64,000 bases of DNA from Notolepis coatsorum (GCA_963971535.1 OZ020589.1:75830811-75894810); one strand, 5' to 3'. Numbered from the stretch's first letter, positions 46,093-59,285 are shown. Numbers and translations: made by a program. Notes: generated from the sequence alone by a model not told the origin.

Positions 46093-46407
46093 TTAACACT
46101 TTGATCGCCATGGTTAAATTCATAATTTACCATCCCTCGCCATCTCTATTTGTCTATGGAGAAGTTCCCCTTCTTTGCAGGGCTATAACTTTTTAAATTG
46201 TATTGCTAAATTGACATTATTATGGCCCATTCAATGTCCTATATCTATTGTTCAGGGTGTAGCAACGTTATACTTTTTCATTCACATATTTATACTAAAA
46301 TATATACTAAAGTATAAGTATGTTTTTATCGTTTTCTGCAGCTTTCTCCAGAACTTGATTTATAGCCCTAAATGCATTATATTGATGATCAAATACAGTT
46401 TGGTAGG

Positions 46408-47793
46408 TGTTGTGAAGGATCAGATTAAACCGAATATATATATTTATTTATGGATATATATTTAATAGTATTTGTATATCGTTTGATATCCCTTGTATAT
46501 TCCTTGTACATATACACTGAATATCCCTTTAGTCTACTAACAGCCCATAATAGTTTCATTCTCTCATTGGACAAGAACTTGGCGCCAGCAGCCAAGCCCC
46601 TTGGTTCAAGTTCAATCGTGCCGACGAACATGTCGTTACTAGCCCCGGTTCCGCGTAGGAATACGTCTGCCGAAATACGAATGGTACTATTTGTTCACAG
46701 CGCATATATATATGGCGCAAGTAAAGTAGAACTTTCTTTTAGTCCCTTAGCCCTTAGTTCTTTACCCTCCAACCTAGTGGCAAGACGTTAAGCCTCACCC
46801 ACGATCCACGTGTGGTGCAGTATGGTCAACTTGGCCTCAGAATGGCATTGAGACATCGTGTGGATTAATAGTTGAATTGTCATAGTTTGGCACCGTATTT
46901 CTATTAAGTTAATAATAGTCTATTATGTATGGTGCATCGTTCGGTTAGAGTTATAAAGTGAGCAGTACCCCCATCGTTCCTCGCGTTATCTAGAGTCTTA
47001 ACCAGGCTGGGCAGACCACGTGTGGTGCTTTCATCCGAGGAGTTCTGGGCCAGGACGAGTGGACCTGCACATTGGATTACCTTACCCGGACGACGGCGAG
47101 CCCTACACGGCTTGGATTATCTACTTGCTTTGGGTGCTTTGATTTATGTCATGGATAACAGCCAACACTGGTAAGTGTTGGAACTACCCCCCGAGAGGAG
47201 TCCAGGTGAGACGGCGCTCTACCCCGAGTGAGGTCGCCTCACGTCTCTTCGTTGTGGACCGGCAGCTACCGTCTACAAGAGGGCCCAGCTGTATTCATCT
47301 GTGGACCGAGGTTCTGTGGGCACCGTGTTCAGCACTCTGAATTCTCCCAAGAAATCGTTGGCCAGATGGGATATCGCCGGCGGCTCTCCTAACCCCCCCT
47401 CCCTCTACTGACTTACAACCAGCGGGACCCCCTTTTAGTATATCCAGCTATAATCATTTAAGTACCATCGCTATAGTTCCCTAAAGAACCAGGTTGTACA
47501 CTTGCTTCCTGCGTAACCAGAGATTGGACATTCAATGTTGATTTGCCTACGAATACTCGTTTGCCTTACAAGTGCATTCAAATCATAAATGTCATTAAGT
47601 GAACGTTGTATATACCCTTTGCTATATAAAATATTCGATTTATACATTTGTGTGGACTTCGTTTCATGGTGGGAAAGTGTTCATCATATCTATATCATGT
47701 ACTGTGTGGCCAGTAGTTAAAGTACATAATCGGTAGTGGTTTAATGATACCATACTTATCAATACAGTCAGGGAATTGTACCCCTCAGTTACA
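46408..47793 (+). repeat. BEL 5' LTR (46.4-kb element)
   Basis: Starts TGTTGTGAAGGATC and ends CCCCTCAGTTACA. Near-identical to 53288-54672. Confidence 0.93.
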
Positions 47794-47837
47794 ATTGGTC
47801 CTTCGAGCCGGAGGGTAACTAGTGTAATATTAATATA

Positions 47838-50800
47838 GTGTTATTAATATTGAAATGGCCTATGATGAACACTCCACGAAACGGTCCTCCTAACGTAGAA
47901 CGCCCGCGGCGCAGACGACAGACACCTCAGTACTTAGAGGATTATGCTGTCAGTCAACTACCTAGCCTTCGACAAACGGTAAACGCGGTAAAAGTAGAAA
48001 GTAAAATTATGTCTGACCTTAACGACCAGGTTACCCCGACCACAGAGGCCCTAGTGGGTTCTAATGTAACTGACCAAGCTCACGGTGGGGACCAGGAGGG
48101 AGCTGACATGCCTTTACCCCCCGCCAATACCGAAGAAGTAGTCCCCGACCAGCCCCGGGAGGAAGACAACCCTACAGAGAGAGAACTCTGCACGGAAGAA
48201 GAGGAGGAGAGCGCAGAGGAAATAGAGCTCCAGGACTCCCCAACGAGTACAGCCAGGAGCGGCTCACCTCTACAACCGTCTTCCCCCAGCGAAGCGGAGA
48301 GGATGCTATCACAGGCGTTCCTCGCCAGCCTGACAGCCTCTACCGAACGCGATCGACTTCAGGGTGAACGCGATCGACTTCAGGGTGAACGCGATCGACT
48401 CCAGACACAGCAACGGAGCGAAGAAGAGCGCATACGCCTGGAGATGAGACGCCTTCAGACGGAAGAGAATATGGCAAGAGACCGGGCCGACGCCCAGCGC
48501 GCCGCTGCCGGTGCCCAAAGAGAAGCAGATCTCACCAAGCGCGAAGCCGAGCGCGACAGACTACAAGCGCAGCTAATGGAGCAGCTGATCCTCAAGGCAA
48601 CACCCTCTCCCTCCGCCAGGGGTTCAAGGAACTCGTCGAGACAACAGTCAAGGGCAGCGTCTCCTAACCGAGCAAGCGACCCTGAACTTGACCAACAGAC
48701 CAAGCCTATACCCCCCGCAGACCCCCTTCCCAGACCGGTCCAAGCGAGACCCAGCTACAAGGAAGGAGCGGCATACACTGCGGAGAAGCTAAATAAACGA
48801 CTACAGGATCTAGAGGACCTGATAGAAGAAGAAGAGGGAGAGGAGGAGAACCAAGCCCGACGACAGCACAGTACTCCACCGGACCAGGAGGTCCAGTACA
48901 GCCCAGGCTATACCCCCGCGGCGCTGCGCTACAGACCCCCGACCCTATTCACGGGTGAGCACGACGCACGACCAGCCCCGAGGAATAGCACCTGGACCAG
49001 CGGGCCATGGTACCCTGCCGGTACCAGCCCACAGAGAGGCGCAAGAGGAGACTCGCCTAGGAGGTCTCTCCCCCAATGCTCGCCGATGTATCAGCCATCC
49101 ACGGCGTCATACATTGCCACACCGACGTTTCCAGACTTCACCTATGAGAATCGAGCACAGTACACAGAGCTCCGGATGTGCTTAGAGACAATGATGGTGG
49201 ATGTCGCTGATGAACGCCACAAGTATGCAATATTACTGAAGCACCTGAAAGTACCCCGGGCTCACAATATAGCGCTAGCCTATGCCACCTCTACGACCCC
49301 ATACACCGCGGCTCTAGCAGCGCTGGACCAGAGATATGGACGTATATGGGATTACGTAATCCAAGAGATAAGGCATATTGACCGCCTACCCCCAGCAACA
49401 GACAATTGCTCATTAGACGACCTGTCTATAAAAGTGCAGTCTCTGGTAGGGATGCTGGGAGCGCAACGGGAAAAGGGTATGCACGAGCTATACGCCAACT
49501 CTAACGTCGAGAGGATTTTAGAGAAGCTGCCACCCGCCAGACAAGAGCGCTTCAGGCGGCAGAGAGACCACCGTGATCCTAACGGTCCCGAACCATCCCT
49601 CCTCGATCTAGCCGACTTCCTGGCGAGAGAAGTCAGCAGCTTACGACTGGATACGTTCGTGCGGAGCACACCAAGCTCCAGAGAGGGACCCAGGAGAATA
49701 AACGATGGAAGAAGATCGGTGACTGTCATGCACCAATCAGAATCAGTACCGAGCAGTAAGAACCACAGTACCCCCTCGAGAAAAGAGAAGTGGAAGATGG
49801 TGTGCCCGTACTGCGAGAAGGAACACTGGCTGTCGCAATGTGACCTGTTCACAAAGATGAATGCAGAAGAAGTGAGTCAATGGATAAAGTCCAACAGGCG
49901 CTGTTACCGATGTGCGCGCAGTCACATGGCAGCCGAGTGCCGCCTAAAGAAGAGGTGCAGTCGGTGTGACGGAGCACACCTAGATGTCCTACACGACAGT
50001 AACAGAAGAAAGCCTGCACCTGCACCATCGAGCAGCACCAAGGCAAGTGTCATGTACATTGACCCCGCCAGCAGCAGCGGCGCCCAAGTGCTCTTAAAGG
50101 TAGTCCGTGTAACATTGAGCTACCAAGATAAAGTCATGGACACTTACGCCGTCCTTGATGACGGGTCAGAGAAGACCCTTCTGCTTGCGTCCGCTACGGC
50201 CCAGCTGGGACTGCGGGGGAACGAGAACCAAATGACGATTCGGACAATAAGAAGAGATTTAAAGACGATAAAGGGCGAGAATGTCTCCTTCACTATCGCA
50301 GCAAGCGGGCAGCCAGAGCGACGGTATAGGATTACAAATGCTTTCACCAGCCAAGAAATAGGACTATCACAGTACACCTACCCCATCGCCAAGCTGATGG
50401 ATAAATATGTGCACCTGCGTCAACTACCTATCCCGCTCATAGACGGCGCCACCCCGACCCTGCTGATAGGCTCCGACCATGCAGACCTCATAGTCCCGAT
50501 AGACCGGGTCCATACAGGACCCCGAGGCTGTCCTGCAGCAGTCGAGACCCACCTAGGATGGACACTACAAGGCCCCCTCGCTAAATCTCTCAACCGAACA
50601 GCAGCCACTAGCTGCCTCCACTCCAGAGTGACAGAAGAAGACACCACTCTCCTGCAGCATGTCGAGAGGCTATGGACACTAGAGACAATGCCCTTTAAGA
50701 ACGAAAAGAAAGACATTCGTTCTAAAGAAGACGTTTACGCCATAAACCTCCTCGAGCAAGGGACCAAGAGAGTCACAGTCGGCGGAGTGATGAGATACGC

Positions 50801-51100
50801 AACTCCACTCCTGAGGCGAGAGGGAATGCCCACCTTTCACGCAAAGAAAGACGCTACGGAGCGGTATCTATTGAACACAGAGCGGCGCCTAGCCAAAGAC
50901 CCCGCTCAAGAGAGTGTGTACAGAACACTCGCCAGACAATATGACCCGTTGGGATGTATTCTACCTTACACCACCAGGGCAAAGATGATTGTACGAGCAC
51001 TATGGGACAAGGACCAGGGCTGGGACGACCCAATACCCGCACCCCTTGCCTCCACATGGAGAGAGTGGGAGACGGAGCTCCGCTCACTCCCAGGCGTCAA
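47838..51100 (+). pseudogene. BEL gag, protease and start-of-pol part (46.4-kb element)
   Basis: Gag begins about 45 bases after the 5' LTR. It has an acidic stretch, a coiled coil with the repeated word ERDRLQG, and a BEL capsid-type region (about 49.1-49.7 kb). Zinc knuckles follow (CPYCEKEHWLSQC, CYRCARSHMAAEC, CSRCDGAHLDVLH), then the retropepsin-like domain (YAVLDDGSEKTLL) and polymerase words (DPLGCILPYT). Confidence 0.88.
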
Positions 51101-53195
51101 TATACGCCGCAGCTACTTCCCACCACAGTGAGGCCAGAGACATGCAAGATGGATCTACACGTCTTCAGTGACGCCTCCGAAGTAGCCTATGGATCGGTGG
51201 CCTACTTGCGTGCCCAAGAGAAGGGAGGAGAGATACACACTGCTTTCATCCTGGCCCGCTCAAGAATAGCCCCACGAAAGCAACAATCTATCCCGCGTCT
51301 AGAGCTCTGCGCAGCCCTAGCAGGAGCGCATCTAGCCACGTTAATCCAACGTGAACTCACCATTCCGGTGCACAGAACAATCTTGTGGTCAGATTCCATG
51401 ACAGTACTCACATGGATCAAGTCTGATTCATGCAGATACAAGGTCTTCGTGGGAGTCAGAGTCACCGAGATTCAAGAGTTAACAGAAGCAGCGAGCTGGC
51501 GGTATGTGGACACCAAACACAACCCAGCTGACGTCATCACCCGGGGAATGTCCCTAGATGACCTCACCCGTCGCAACATCTACAGTGACGGACCCGAGTT
51601 CCTCAAGCTCCCGGAAGAAGAGTGGCCTACGCCCACCCCACGGGAAGCGAGTAAAGAGGAGGCTGAGAACAAGAAACCTATGTTCTGTGGACTGAGCACA
51701 GTCGCCTCCACAGACCCCAACATAGATGATTGCATTACCCTACAGAGTGCGCAGCTAAAGACATTCCTGTGGCACCACCCAGAGATTCAGTCCACTGCCG
51801 ACATTTCAGCAGCTGACTACGAAGAAGCAGAACTTCTTCTACTACAACGAGCCCAGAGAGACTCGTTCCCCGATGAGCTAGACTGTCTACAGGGAGGAAA
51901 GCCCGTCCCATCAGACAGCAGATTGCTCCACCTGGCACCCGAGAGCGACGCCCATAATCTCATCAGAGTGGGTGGTCGTCTGCGGAGAGCCCCCGATCTA
52001 CCGGATGACGTTAAGTACCCGATAGTCTTGAACAGCCGACACAAGGTCACAGAGCTGATCATAAAGAAATACGACGAGGATGTACACCACGCAGGAGCAG
52101 AGAGAGTCTTCGCAGAGATCAGACATCGCTATTGGATACTTCAAGGAAGAGAAGCAGTGCGACGCTTCCAGCGAACCTGTCTAGACTGCCGAAAGTGGCG
52201 CGCGCAGCCCAGCATACCCCGGATGGCTGACCTACCTCCCTGTCGCCTCCGACTCGGCGACAAGCCATTCCACTCCACAGGCATGGACTGTTTTGGCCCG
52301 TTGTATATAAAGAAAGGAAGAGGAACCGAGAAGCGGTGGGGTATTGTATTCAAATGCATGACCACCAGAGCGATACATATCGAACTCCTTTCAACCATGA
52401 GCACAGACTCATTCCTTATGGCCTTCCGAAGATTCACATCGCGGAAAGGAAAACCGTCTACATTGTTGTCTGATCACGGGACAAACTTCAAAGGCGGAGA
52501 AAGAGAGCTGAGAGAGAGCTTCCAAGCTATGGGCCCAGAACTTAAGACCCACCTCGCTCCATCCCAGATTGACTTCCAGTTTAATCCCCCGAACGCACCC
52601 CACTTCGGTGGAACCTGGGAATGAGAAGTACGTTCTATAAAGACAGCCCTGTACGCCGTGCTTGGGGCCCAGACTGTGGCAGAAGAAGTCCTAATGACAG
52701 TCCTCACGGAGATCGAGGGAGTATTGAACTCCAAGCCCCTCGGCTACGTCTCCAGTGATGTAGCAGATGTCGACCCAGTCACCCCCAACACACTCTTGAT
52801 GGGGCGGCTGGACCCCGCGCTACCCCAGACCATGTACAGGCCTGAAGAAGCGAACGGCCGAAGAATGTGGAGGTACAGTTAAGTACTAGCTGACAAGTTT
52901 TGGAACAGCTTTCTACTCCACTACCTACCGTCTCTACAGACCCGCCAGAAGTGGGTAAAAGAGAGAGACAATTTGACAGAAGGAACAGTCGTCATGATTA
53001 TCGACCAGTCACTACCCAGAGCTATGTGGCCGGCTGGCCGCGTAAGCAAAGTGATCACCGGTGCCGATGGCAAGGTCCGAGCAGCTGAAGTGCTCGTCCA
53101 AGGGCGAACTTACACACGACCCGTGGCGAGGCTAATAGAACTGCCCAGACTCCCAGACACTATCGATGACGACCATGACCCCATGACTTTGTGAG
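51100..53195 (+). pseudogene. BEL RNase H and integrase part
   Basis: RNase H (HVFSDASEVAYG, then ILWSDSMTVLTW), the integrase zinc region (HHAGAERVFAEI, then CLDCRKWR), the integrase core (GMDCFGPLYI, LLSDHGTNFKG, PPNAPHFGGTWE) and the DUF5641-type end (MWPAGRVSKVITGADG). Part of a broken element. Confidence 0.87.
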
Positions 53196-53287
53196 TTGAC
53201 TGACCCTTACAGCGGACCTTGAGTGGTAGACAGTGCGGTTAATCTGTCTCTGCTTAGCTAATTAGGTGGGACTAATTAGGGGGCGGC

Positions 53288-54672
53288 TGTTGTGAAGGAT
53301 CAGATTAAACCGAATATATATATTTATTTATGGATATATATTTAATAGTATTTGTATATCGTTTGATATCCCTTGTATATTCCTTGTACATATACACTGA
53401 ATATCCCTTTAGTCTACTAACAGCCCATAATAGTTTCATTCTCTCATTGGACAAGAACTTGGCGCCAGCAGCCAAGCCCCTTGGTTCAAGTTCAATCGTG
53501 CCGACGAACATGTCGTTACTAGCCCCGGTTCCGCGTAGGAATACGTCTGCCGAAATACGAATGGTACTATTTGTTCACAGCGCATATATATATGGCGCAA
53601 GTAAAGTAGAACTTTCTTTTAGTCCCTTAGCCCTTAGTTCTTTACCCTCCAACCTAGTGGCAAGACGTTAAGCCTCACCCACGATCCACGTGTGGTGCAG
53701 TATGGTCAACTTGGCCTCAGAATGGCATTGAGACATCGTGTGGATTAATAGTTGAATTGTCATAGTTTGGCACCGTATTTCTATTAAGTTAATAATAGTC
53801 TATTATGTATGGTGCATTGTTCGGTTAGAGTTATAAAGTGAGCAGTACCCCCATCGTTCCTTGCGTTATCTAGAGTCTTAACCAGGCTGGGCAGACCACG
53901 TGTGGTGCTTTCATCCGAGGAGTTCTGGGCCAGGACGAGTGGACCTGCACATTGGATTACCTTACCCGGACGACGGCGAGCCCTACACGGCTTGGATTAT
54001 CTACTTGCTTTGGGTGCTTTGATTTATGCCATGGATAACAGCCAACACTGGTAAGTGTTGGAACTACCCCCCGAGAGGAGTCCAGGTGAGACGGCGCTCT
54101 ACCCCGAGTGAGGTCGCCTCACGTCTCTTCGTTGTGGACCGGCAGCTACCGTCTACAAGAGGGCCCAGCTGTATTCATCTGTGGACCGAGGTTCTGTGGG
54201 CACCGTGTTCAGCACTCTGAATTCTCCCAAGAAATCGTTGGCCAGATGGGATATCGCCGGCGGCTCTCCTAACCCCCCCCCCTCTACTGACTTACAACCA
54301 GCGGGACCCCCTTTTAGTATATCCAGCTATAATCATTTAAGTACCATCGCTATAGTTCCCTAAAGAACCAGGTTGTACACTTGCTTCCTGCGTAACCAGA
54401 GATTGGACATTCAATGTTGATTTGCCTACGAATACTCATTTGCCTTACAAGTGCATTCAAATCATAAATGTCATTAAGTGAACGTTGTATATACCCTTTG
54501 CTATATAAAATATTCGATTTATACATTTGTGTGGACTTCGTTTCATGGTGGGAAAGTGTTCATCATATCTATATCATGTACTGTGTGGCCAGTAGTTAAA
54601 GTACATAATCGGTAGTGGTTTAATGATACCATACTTATCAATACAGTCAGGGAATTGTACCCCTCAGTTACA
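53288..54672 (+). repeat. BEL 3' LTR (46.4-kb element)
   Basis: 1385 bases, with the same ends as the 5' LTR; followed by the gtagg target duplication. Confidence 0.93.
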
Positions 54673-55319
54673 GTAGGAATCTGTGCGAGATAAAAAAAAA
54701 TTTCAACTGGATGTGCTTCTAGGAGTTACTACGTATGATCTGATGTTGACCGGATGGGCGGGGGGTCGTTTATAATTCCGTGGGCAACGTTATATCATTC
54801 ATCTAGTGTGGGTGATATGATCATCAGAGCAGTTAGTAAAGAACACGTTGGAAAATAAGGCTGGATCTTACCGTATCTTCCTCGCGCCGTTGGGCGATGA
54901 GTGTGGAGCAGAGATATTCCTATTATGGGATGTATAAATACCCGATCCATTTCCAGGTTGTATAATAGTATATACGTCCAAATCATGTTGTTTATCGAGT
55001 TATTTGCACCGATCGGTGTTCACTGTGTCAAGATGGAGTCCCTCTAACGATAGCGAGTGCCCGGATGAAATATGGGTGAGCACCACTTCATCCACAGATC
55101 ACTTCCTGTTGGGCGATCTGCCGATCGGCCACCAGATGGCGCTCTTGAACCGTTAGAGAGTTGAGTGGAGCTCAGCAGTATATCTCAGGTCCCCGGGGGA
55201 GAAATATGATTTCGATCACAGATTTTTGAAATATTGATATCAAAGACGTGTTACGGCGTCTTCGGCAGAATGAGCATGGCGGGGAATGACGAGTTTCGGT
55301 GTCTCCGGCGATTAAAGTG

Positions 55320-55390
55320 TTAAGGGGATGCAGACCAGAGAAAGACGTTTGTCTTGTTTACATCAGGGCCCCCCACTTTTAATTCATAGT
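55320..55390 (-). mobile_element. LINE 3' UTR fragment
   Basis: ttaaggggatgcagaccaga and the following gtcttgtttacatcagggcc match the LINE 3' UTR copies at 25264 and 45610. It is the right-hand flank of the split TTAA element. Confidence 0.75.
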
Positions 55391-56732
55391 GACAACCGCA
55401 TCTAAAACAATATATTTATATGTATATTTATATATTGGAAGAGTATATTTATGAGACAGTATATTTTGTACATATGTAACGGTTGTGACAACGTCACCTC
55501 AAACTTCTAACGTCACGGGCAACAACACAGACCGCTATACCGTCATTCATAGTGTAACACCCAACAAGAATGTGAAACAACTTATTAGTATTGGGTTAGA
55601 GTTGTTTGATTTCCACTAACGTAATGTTAGATTGCTATCTGAGAAAGTTACAATGCTAACGTAACGTTAGTCTATGTGAGCTGGCTACACCATTTGCCAT
55701 GTGTAATCTGTAGGCAAAACGGACTGCATATAAACTGCTGATGACTCATAACTTCCTATCACGTTTGAATAATGCTGTAAAGTTAAGTAAAAATGCATTT
55801 CAATAGTAATGTATATGAATTAAGAGCTTACCGATTGAGAGCTAAATCCACTGTTGTCAACAGACGAGACGCAATATTTACTTCCTAGTTCCTGAGTTGG
55901 AGGAATGTCATTGGGAGAAATCAAGTCACTTGACGTTGTAACGTGTTTTGATTGGTTCCGCACAAACGTAGGTAGTTTTTAGCTTATCAAAACATTAATT
56001 TTCATAAAGGTATGACGCAAAAAACGTTGCCAACAAACGGAAATGTGTTAATATAGTATATTATGTAGTTCATATTACAATATCATATACTCTCTAAAAC
56101 CAGACCAATCATTTCACTAACGGAAGCCTCTAGCAAGGTACGGCCCACCGTCTATATGGGGATACATCCAATCCCTATAGCGCAATAATAAGATGACCCC
56201 CCTTAGTAGGGGTGGTATTTAGAGAACCGAGGTGGTTAACTTAACATAAACTACCATCCACTCGCAATTTAAGCTAGTGCACCTTGGTTCATTAATTCGT
56301 TTTACAAACACAAACTGGGAAATACACAAAGATATGCATGTTAACACGAAATACATGTGCTCTACAGTTGCACTACTCATCTTGAGGAAAGATGAGTAGA
56401 TTATCACCTTAATCACAAATGTACACAAATAACAAAGGAAAAGTTGAAGAGGGTTAATTGTCTGTGCTGAGCTAAACTGAATCTGCCTCTGGCAATGTGC
56501 GGATCTGTGCACATCCAATTCGGTAGCCTAATTCTTATGATAAAACCACATTTCCCATAACCCCAATCGTCACACTTCCCTGCACGTCATAGCACTGCAC
56601 ATTCAGGTTCAATTATTACCTTTGAAATTAACTCGGTTTGACATTTTTGGCAACTCCTGGAAATCCCACAATTTTCCCACAACAAATCACATAAAACTGT
56701 GCAAATTGCATTGCTACTTTTTATTTGATTTT
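55391..56732. other. Unassigned 1.3 kb
   Basis: No gene, RNA or clear element end was recognised. Several aacgttag-type words occur, as also around 41.1 and 42.3 kb. Confidence 0.4.
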
Positions 56733-56963
56733 ACAAGTTGTAGCTGACAAGTAAAGAAGTGTGATTGAGTTTTAGTAACCAGTAGCTCCTCAGTAATCAG
56801 CGATTGCCTTCCGACACTTTCTGCTGGGCTTGGACGTCCAACCAATCAGGGAAGCACTTTGTACCCATGATTGGTTGAACGCTGGAGCCCAGCAGAGAAG
56901 TTCAGGTACTGCAGTCACTGAAACTCAAACACATTTCCCTACTCATCAGCGACAACTTCTTGT
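56733..56963. mobile_element. Foldback (MITE-like) element
   Basis: The left arm acaagttgtagctgacaagt and the right arm (inward acaagaagttgtcgctgatg) are inverted repeats extending for about 100 bases each, including ccaaccaatcaggg against its complement. One arm-like copy also lies near 22983-23045. The superfamily was not determined because no clear target duplication was seen. Confidence 0.6.
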
Positions 56964-58109
56964 GATATTTTTCTAGCAGAATTATTATTATTGAATTAAG
57001 TTATTATTAATTTAACTCAACTAAAAACTCTCCTGATCCTTAGAAATCTTTCATACACCACTTCCCATTAGCTCAGGAGAGGGCTGAGTCTGATTGTGTT
57101 AATTGGGACATCAAATGCTATAACGAGAAAGAGAGAGAGAGAGAAAGAGAGAGGGAGAAAGAAAGAGAGAGGATAGATAACCGTGGTGCTGGACTTCCTT
57201 CCTGATTAAAACCTAACACTGTAATTACCACATACGATGGGGACTCTGGGCCTCTTCCGCACCGTTGAGTGTTTTTGTTTCGTAGTTGACATGCTCCAGT
57301 TCACCTGTCCCCACGAGGCTCCACATTTACCTCTCTGTCATGTCTGTGGTTCCTCTCTGCTTCTGGAGTCATTTGCTGTGCGTCCAAAACTGTAGTGGAT
57401 GCCCGGCCTCTAATCACAGTAATCACTCATCCGTGAGGACTTTCCCTCCTTTCCGCAAATCAAATGGGCTATTTTTAGAGCCCAATGTATGTGGATTGTG
57501 TCCAGTCTAGGGTGATTACCATTGATTCGACTAAAACAGCACTGCTCGAAAGCATGTAGAGATTCAATAGTCCACATTAAATGTTCAACCACGGAAGGCA
57601 GCCAATTATTCCTTTTTTCCCCACATCTACCCAAACCCGTGCCATCAGTCGGCGCATTCCTCTAACTCTTTGTCACACACTGTGGTAGAAGCTTTGTTAT
57701 GGAGCAAAATTAGATTTGCAGGGCAGAATTGATTTTGCGACCATTTTCTGTGATGGAAGAGTGGGAGATCTGTGTGAGTGGATGTGGGAGACGGGCTCTC
57801 CTGGGGAGCAATTTTCCTGTTCTTTTAAGCAGGTTCATCATGGGGGATTAGCAAGTAGAGCAGGGCTGTAGTGCTGCAGGTCTGGCTCAGACTAACCCAG
57901 CTGCTGCTTCCTCTCACTGGCTACATTTGGGAACTTAGGGTGTTCATGTGAAACAGCACTCCAAACTTACTCCAAGCCCAAATGTTAGAAAGAGAACACA
58001 GGGTTTTGTCCTGTTCTTGTGGAGCGTTGTGTGTGAATGAACTGATTTCCTTATTTTTTTCTTCTTTCTTTTGTTACCAACACAGGGTGTGATGTAATTA
58101 TCCCTTGTG
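56964..58109. other. Unassigned 1.1 kb with a GA-rich microsatellite
   Basis: A GA-rich tract lies at 57127-57173. No gene was recognised; short frames at 57286-57510 and 57410-57634 lack known motifs. Confidence 0.4.
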
Positions 58110-58117
58110 CCATAGAC

Positions 58118-58722
58118 CAGGGGTTCCCAAACTTTTCAGGCCGGGGCCCAGAAAATAAGGCGTCAGAGAGCCGCGGCCCAATGCACATCGTCTGGCTTTT
58201 TTTTTTTTTTTTTTTTCTTTGCCAGGCGACCGATTTTTTAAGCCAAATGTCACTTCAATCCTATTAAGTTAGTTCAAGTTAGTTATTCATTTATATGTGC
58301 TATTTATGAGAGGGCTAACTTGTTGCAAAATAATAATGATAATAATAATAGCCTCATTAAAATACTATTGTTGCTTCGGTTGTTTTCAGCGTTTTATGTG
58401 CATAATCTGTTATTTAGTTTGAAATGTTCGTTGAAATAAGTAGATTTTTCGTTTTTGTTTATTTATTAAGTTAATATAAAACCATATAGTCACATTTTAG
58501 AATACAATAGAATAGAATTTTAGAATACAACTAGAAACACTGTCCTGGCCTGCTTCTAAGTTCAGTGGCCTGACAAAAAAAATTAAAATAAAAAAATAAA
58601 AAATAAAAAAATAAAAAATAAAAAAAATATTTTTTTTTATTTTTTTTTATTTTTTTTAAATCATCTCGCGGCCCACCCGTGGCTGCTCGCGGCCCACCTT
58701 TGGGTCGCGACCCCGACTTTGC
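58118..58722. mobile_element. hAT transposon, non-autonomous, decayed right end
   Basis: The left end CAGGGGTTCCCAAACTTTTC is a familiar hAT end. The right side has the matching cggcccacctttgggtcgcg in inverse sense, but its last bases are altered. Flanks ccatagac (58110-58117) and gcatagac (58723-58730) match at 7 of 8 bases. The interior is AT-rich with A/T runs at 58577-58660. Confidence 0.72.
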
Positions 58723-58730
58723 GCATAGAC

Positions 58731-59278
58731 GACTGGGGCGAGTAGGCCTATACATTTGGTACTTAACCAACCGTTATGTAAAAAGTTTACACACATCCTA
58801 TCCACTGGAGAAAAGATACAGGCCAGTAGGCCACGTGGGTCACTTCCGTGGGGGGGGGGGGGGGGGGGGGGGGGGGCAAATGTGTAGATATGTTATTGAG
58901 GGCTACACATCAATGCCAGATATAGATATTGGCAACCCAGTTCAACAAGAGCAACTACTTATGTCACAGGTTGACAGAAGTATTCTTGTGTTTTTTTCCT
59001 GAGTGTTTTTCCTAGGACTGTGAAGGTCCATTTTGTGCAGCCTCACTGAGAACATTAACCGTGATTTAATTTCAAAACTTTATTTAAACTCAAAAGGCAA
59101 CTGAGGTTTAGAGTTAAAACCCCTTAAGCTTACCCCCCTTTTTTTGCAGAGCTTAGCTTTATACGTTATACTTATAAATGCACATGCATGAGTCTGGTCT
59201 CTTTTGAAAGGTAACATTCTGAAGTTGCTAAAGCAATAAAGAAAAATCACTTTGAGTGCGAATGTATTAGAAAAACAG
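58731..59278. other. Unassigned 0.55 kb with a long G run
   Basis: A run of about 27 G lies at 58850-58876. No gene was recognised. Confidence 0.45.
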
Positions 59279-59285
59279 AGGTTTA

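Larger units (their letters stand above)
46408..54672 (+). mobile_element. BEL/Pao LTR retroelement, young but broken
   Basis: A plus-strand element of 8265 bases with LTRs at 46408-47793 and 53288-54672 (about 1385 bases each) and an exact 5-base target duplication, gtagg (46403-46407, 54673-54677). The LTRs differ at only about half a dozen sites, under 0.5 percent. The primer-binding site attggtccttcgagccgg follows the 5' LTR, and a purine tract (attagggggcggc) precedes the 3' LTR. Internal parts are gag, zinc knuckles, protease, polymerase/RNase H and integrase with DUF5641-type end. It is broken, with a few breaks. Its proteins are close to those of the 31.7-kb BEL while the LTRs have diverged strongly. 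Confidence 0.93.
46097..55319. mobile_element. piggyBac-like TTAA element split by a BEL insertion
   Basis: The left end CACTTTGATCGCCA follows TTAA at 46093-46096. The right end, inward, CACTTTAATCGCCGG precedes TTAA at 55320-55323. The element's own sequence is 46097-46407 and 54673-55319, about 0.95 kb, similar in size and ends to the copies at 5587 and 23812. The remainder is the BEL at 46408-54672. The right flank is LINE 3' UTR (ggggatgcagaccagag). Confidence 0.78.
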
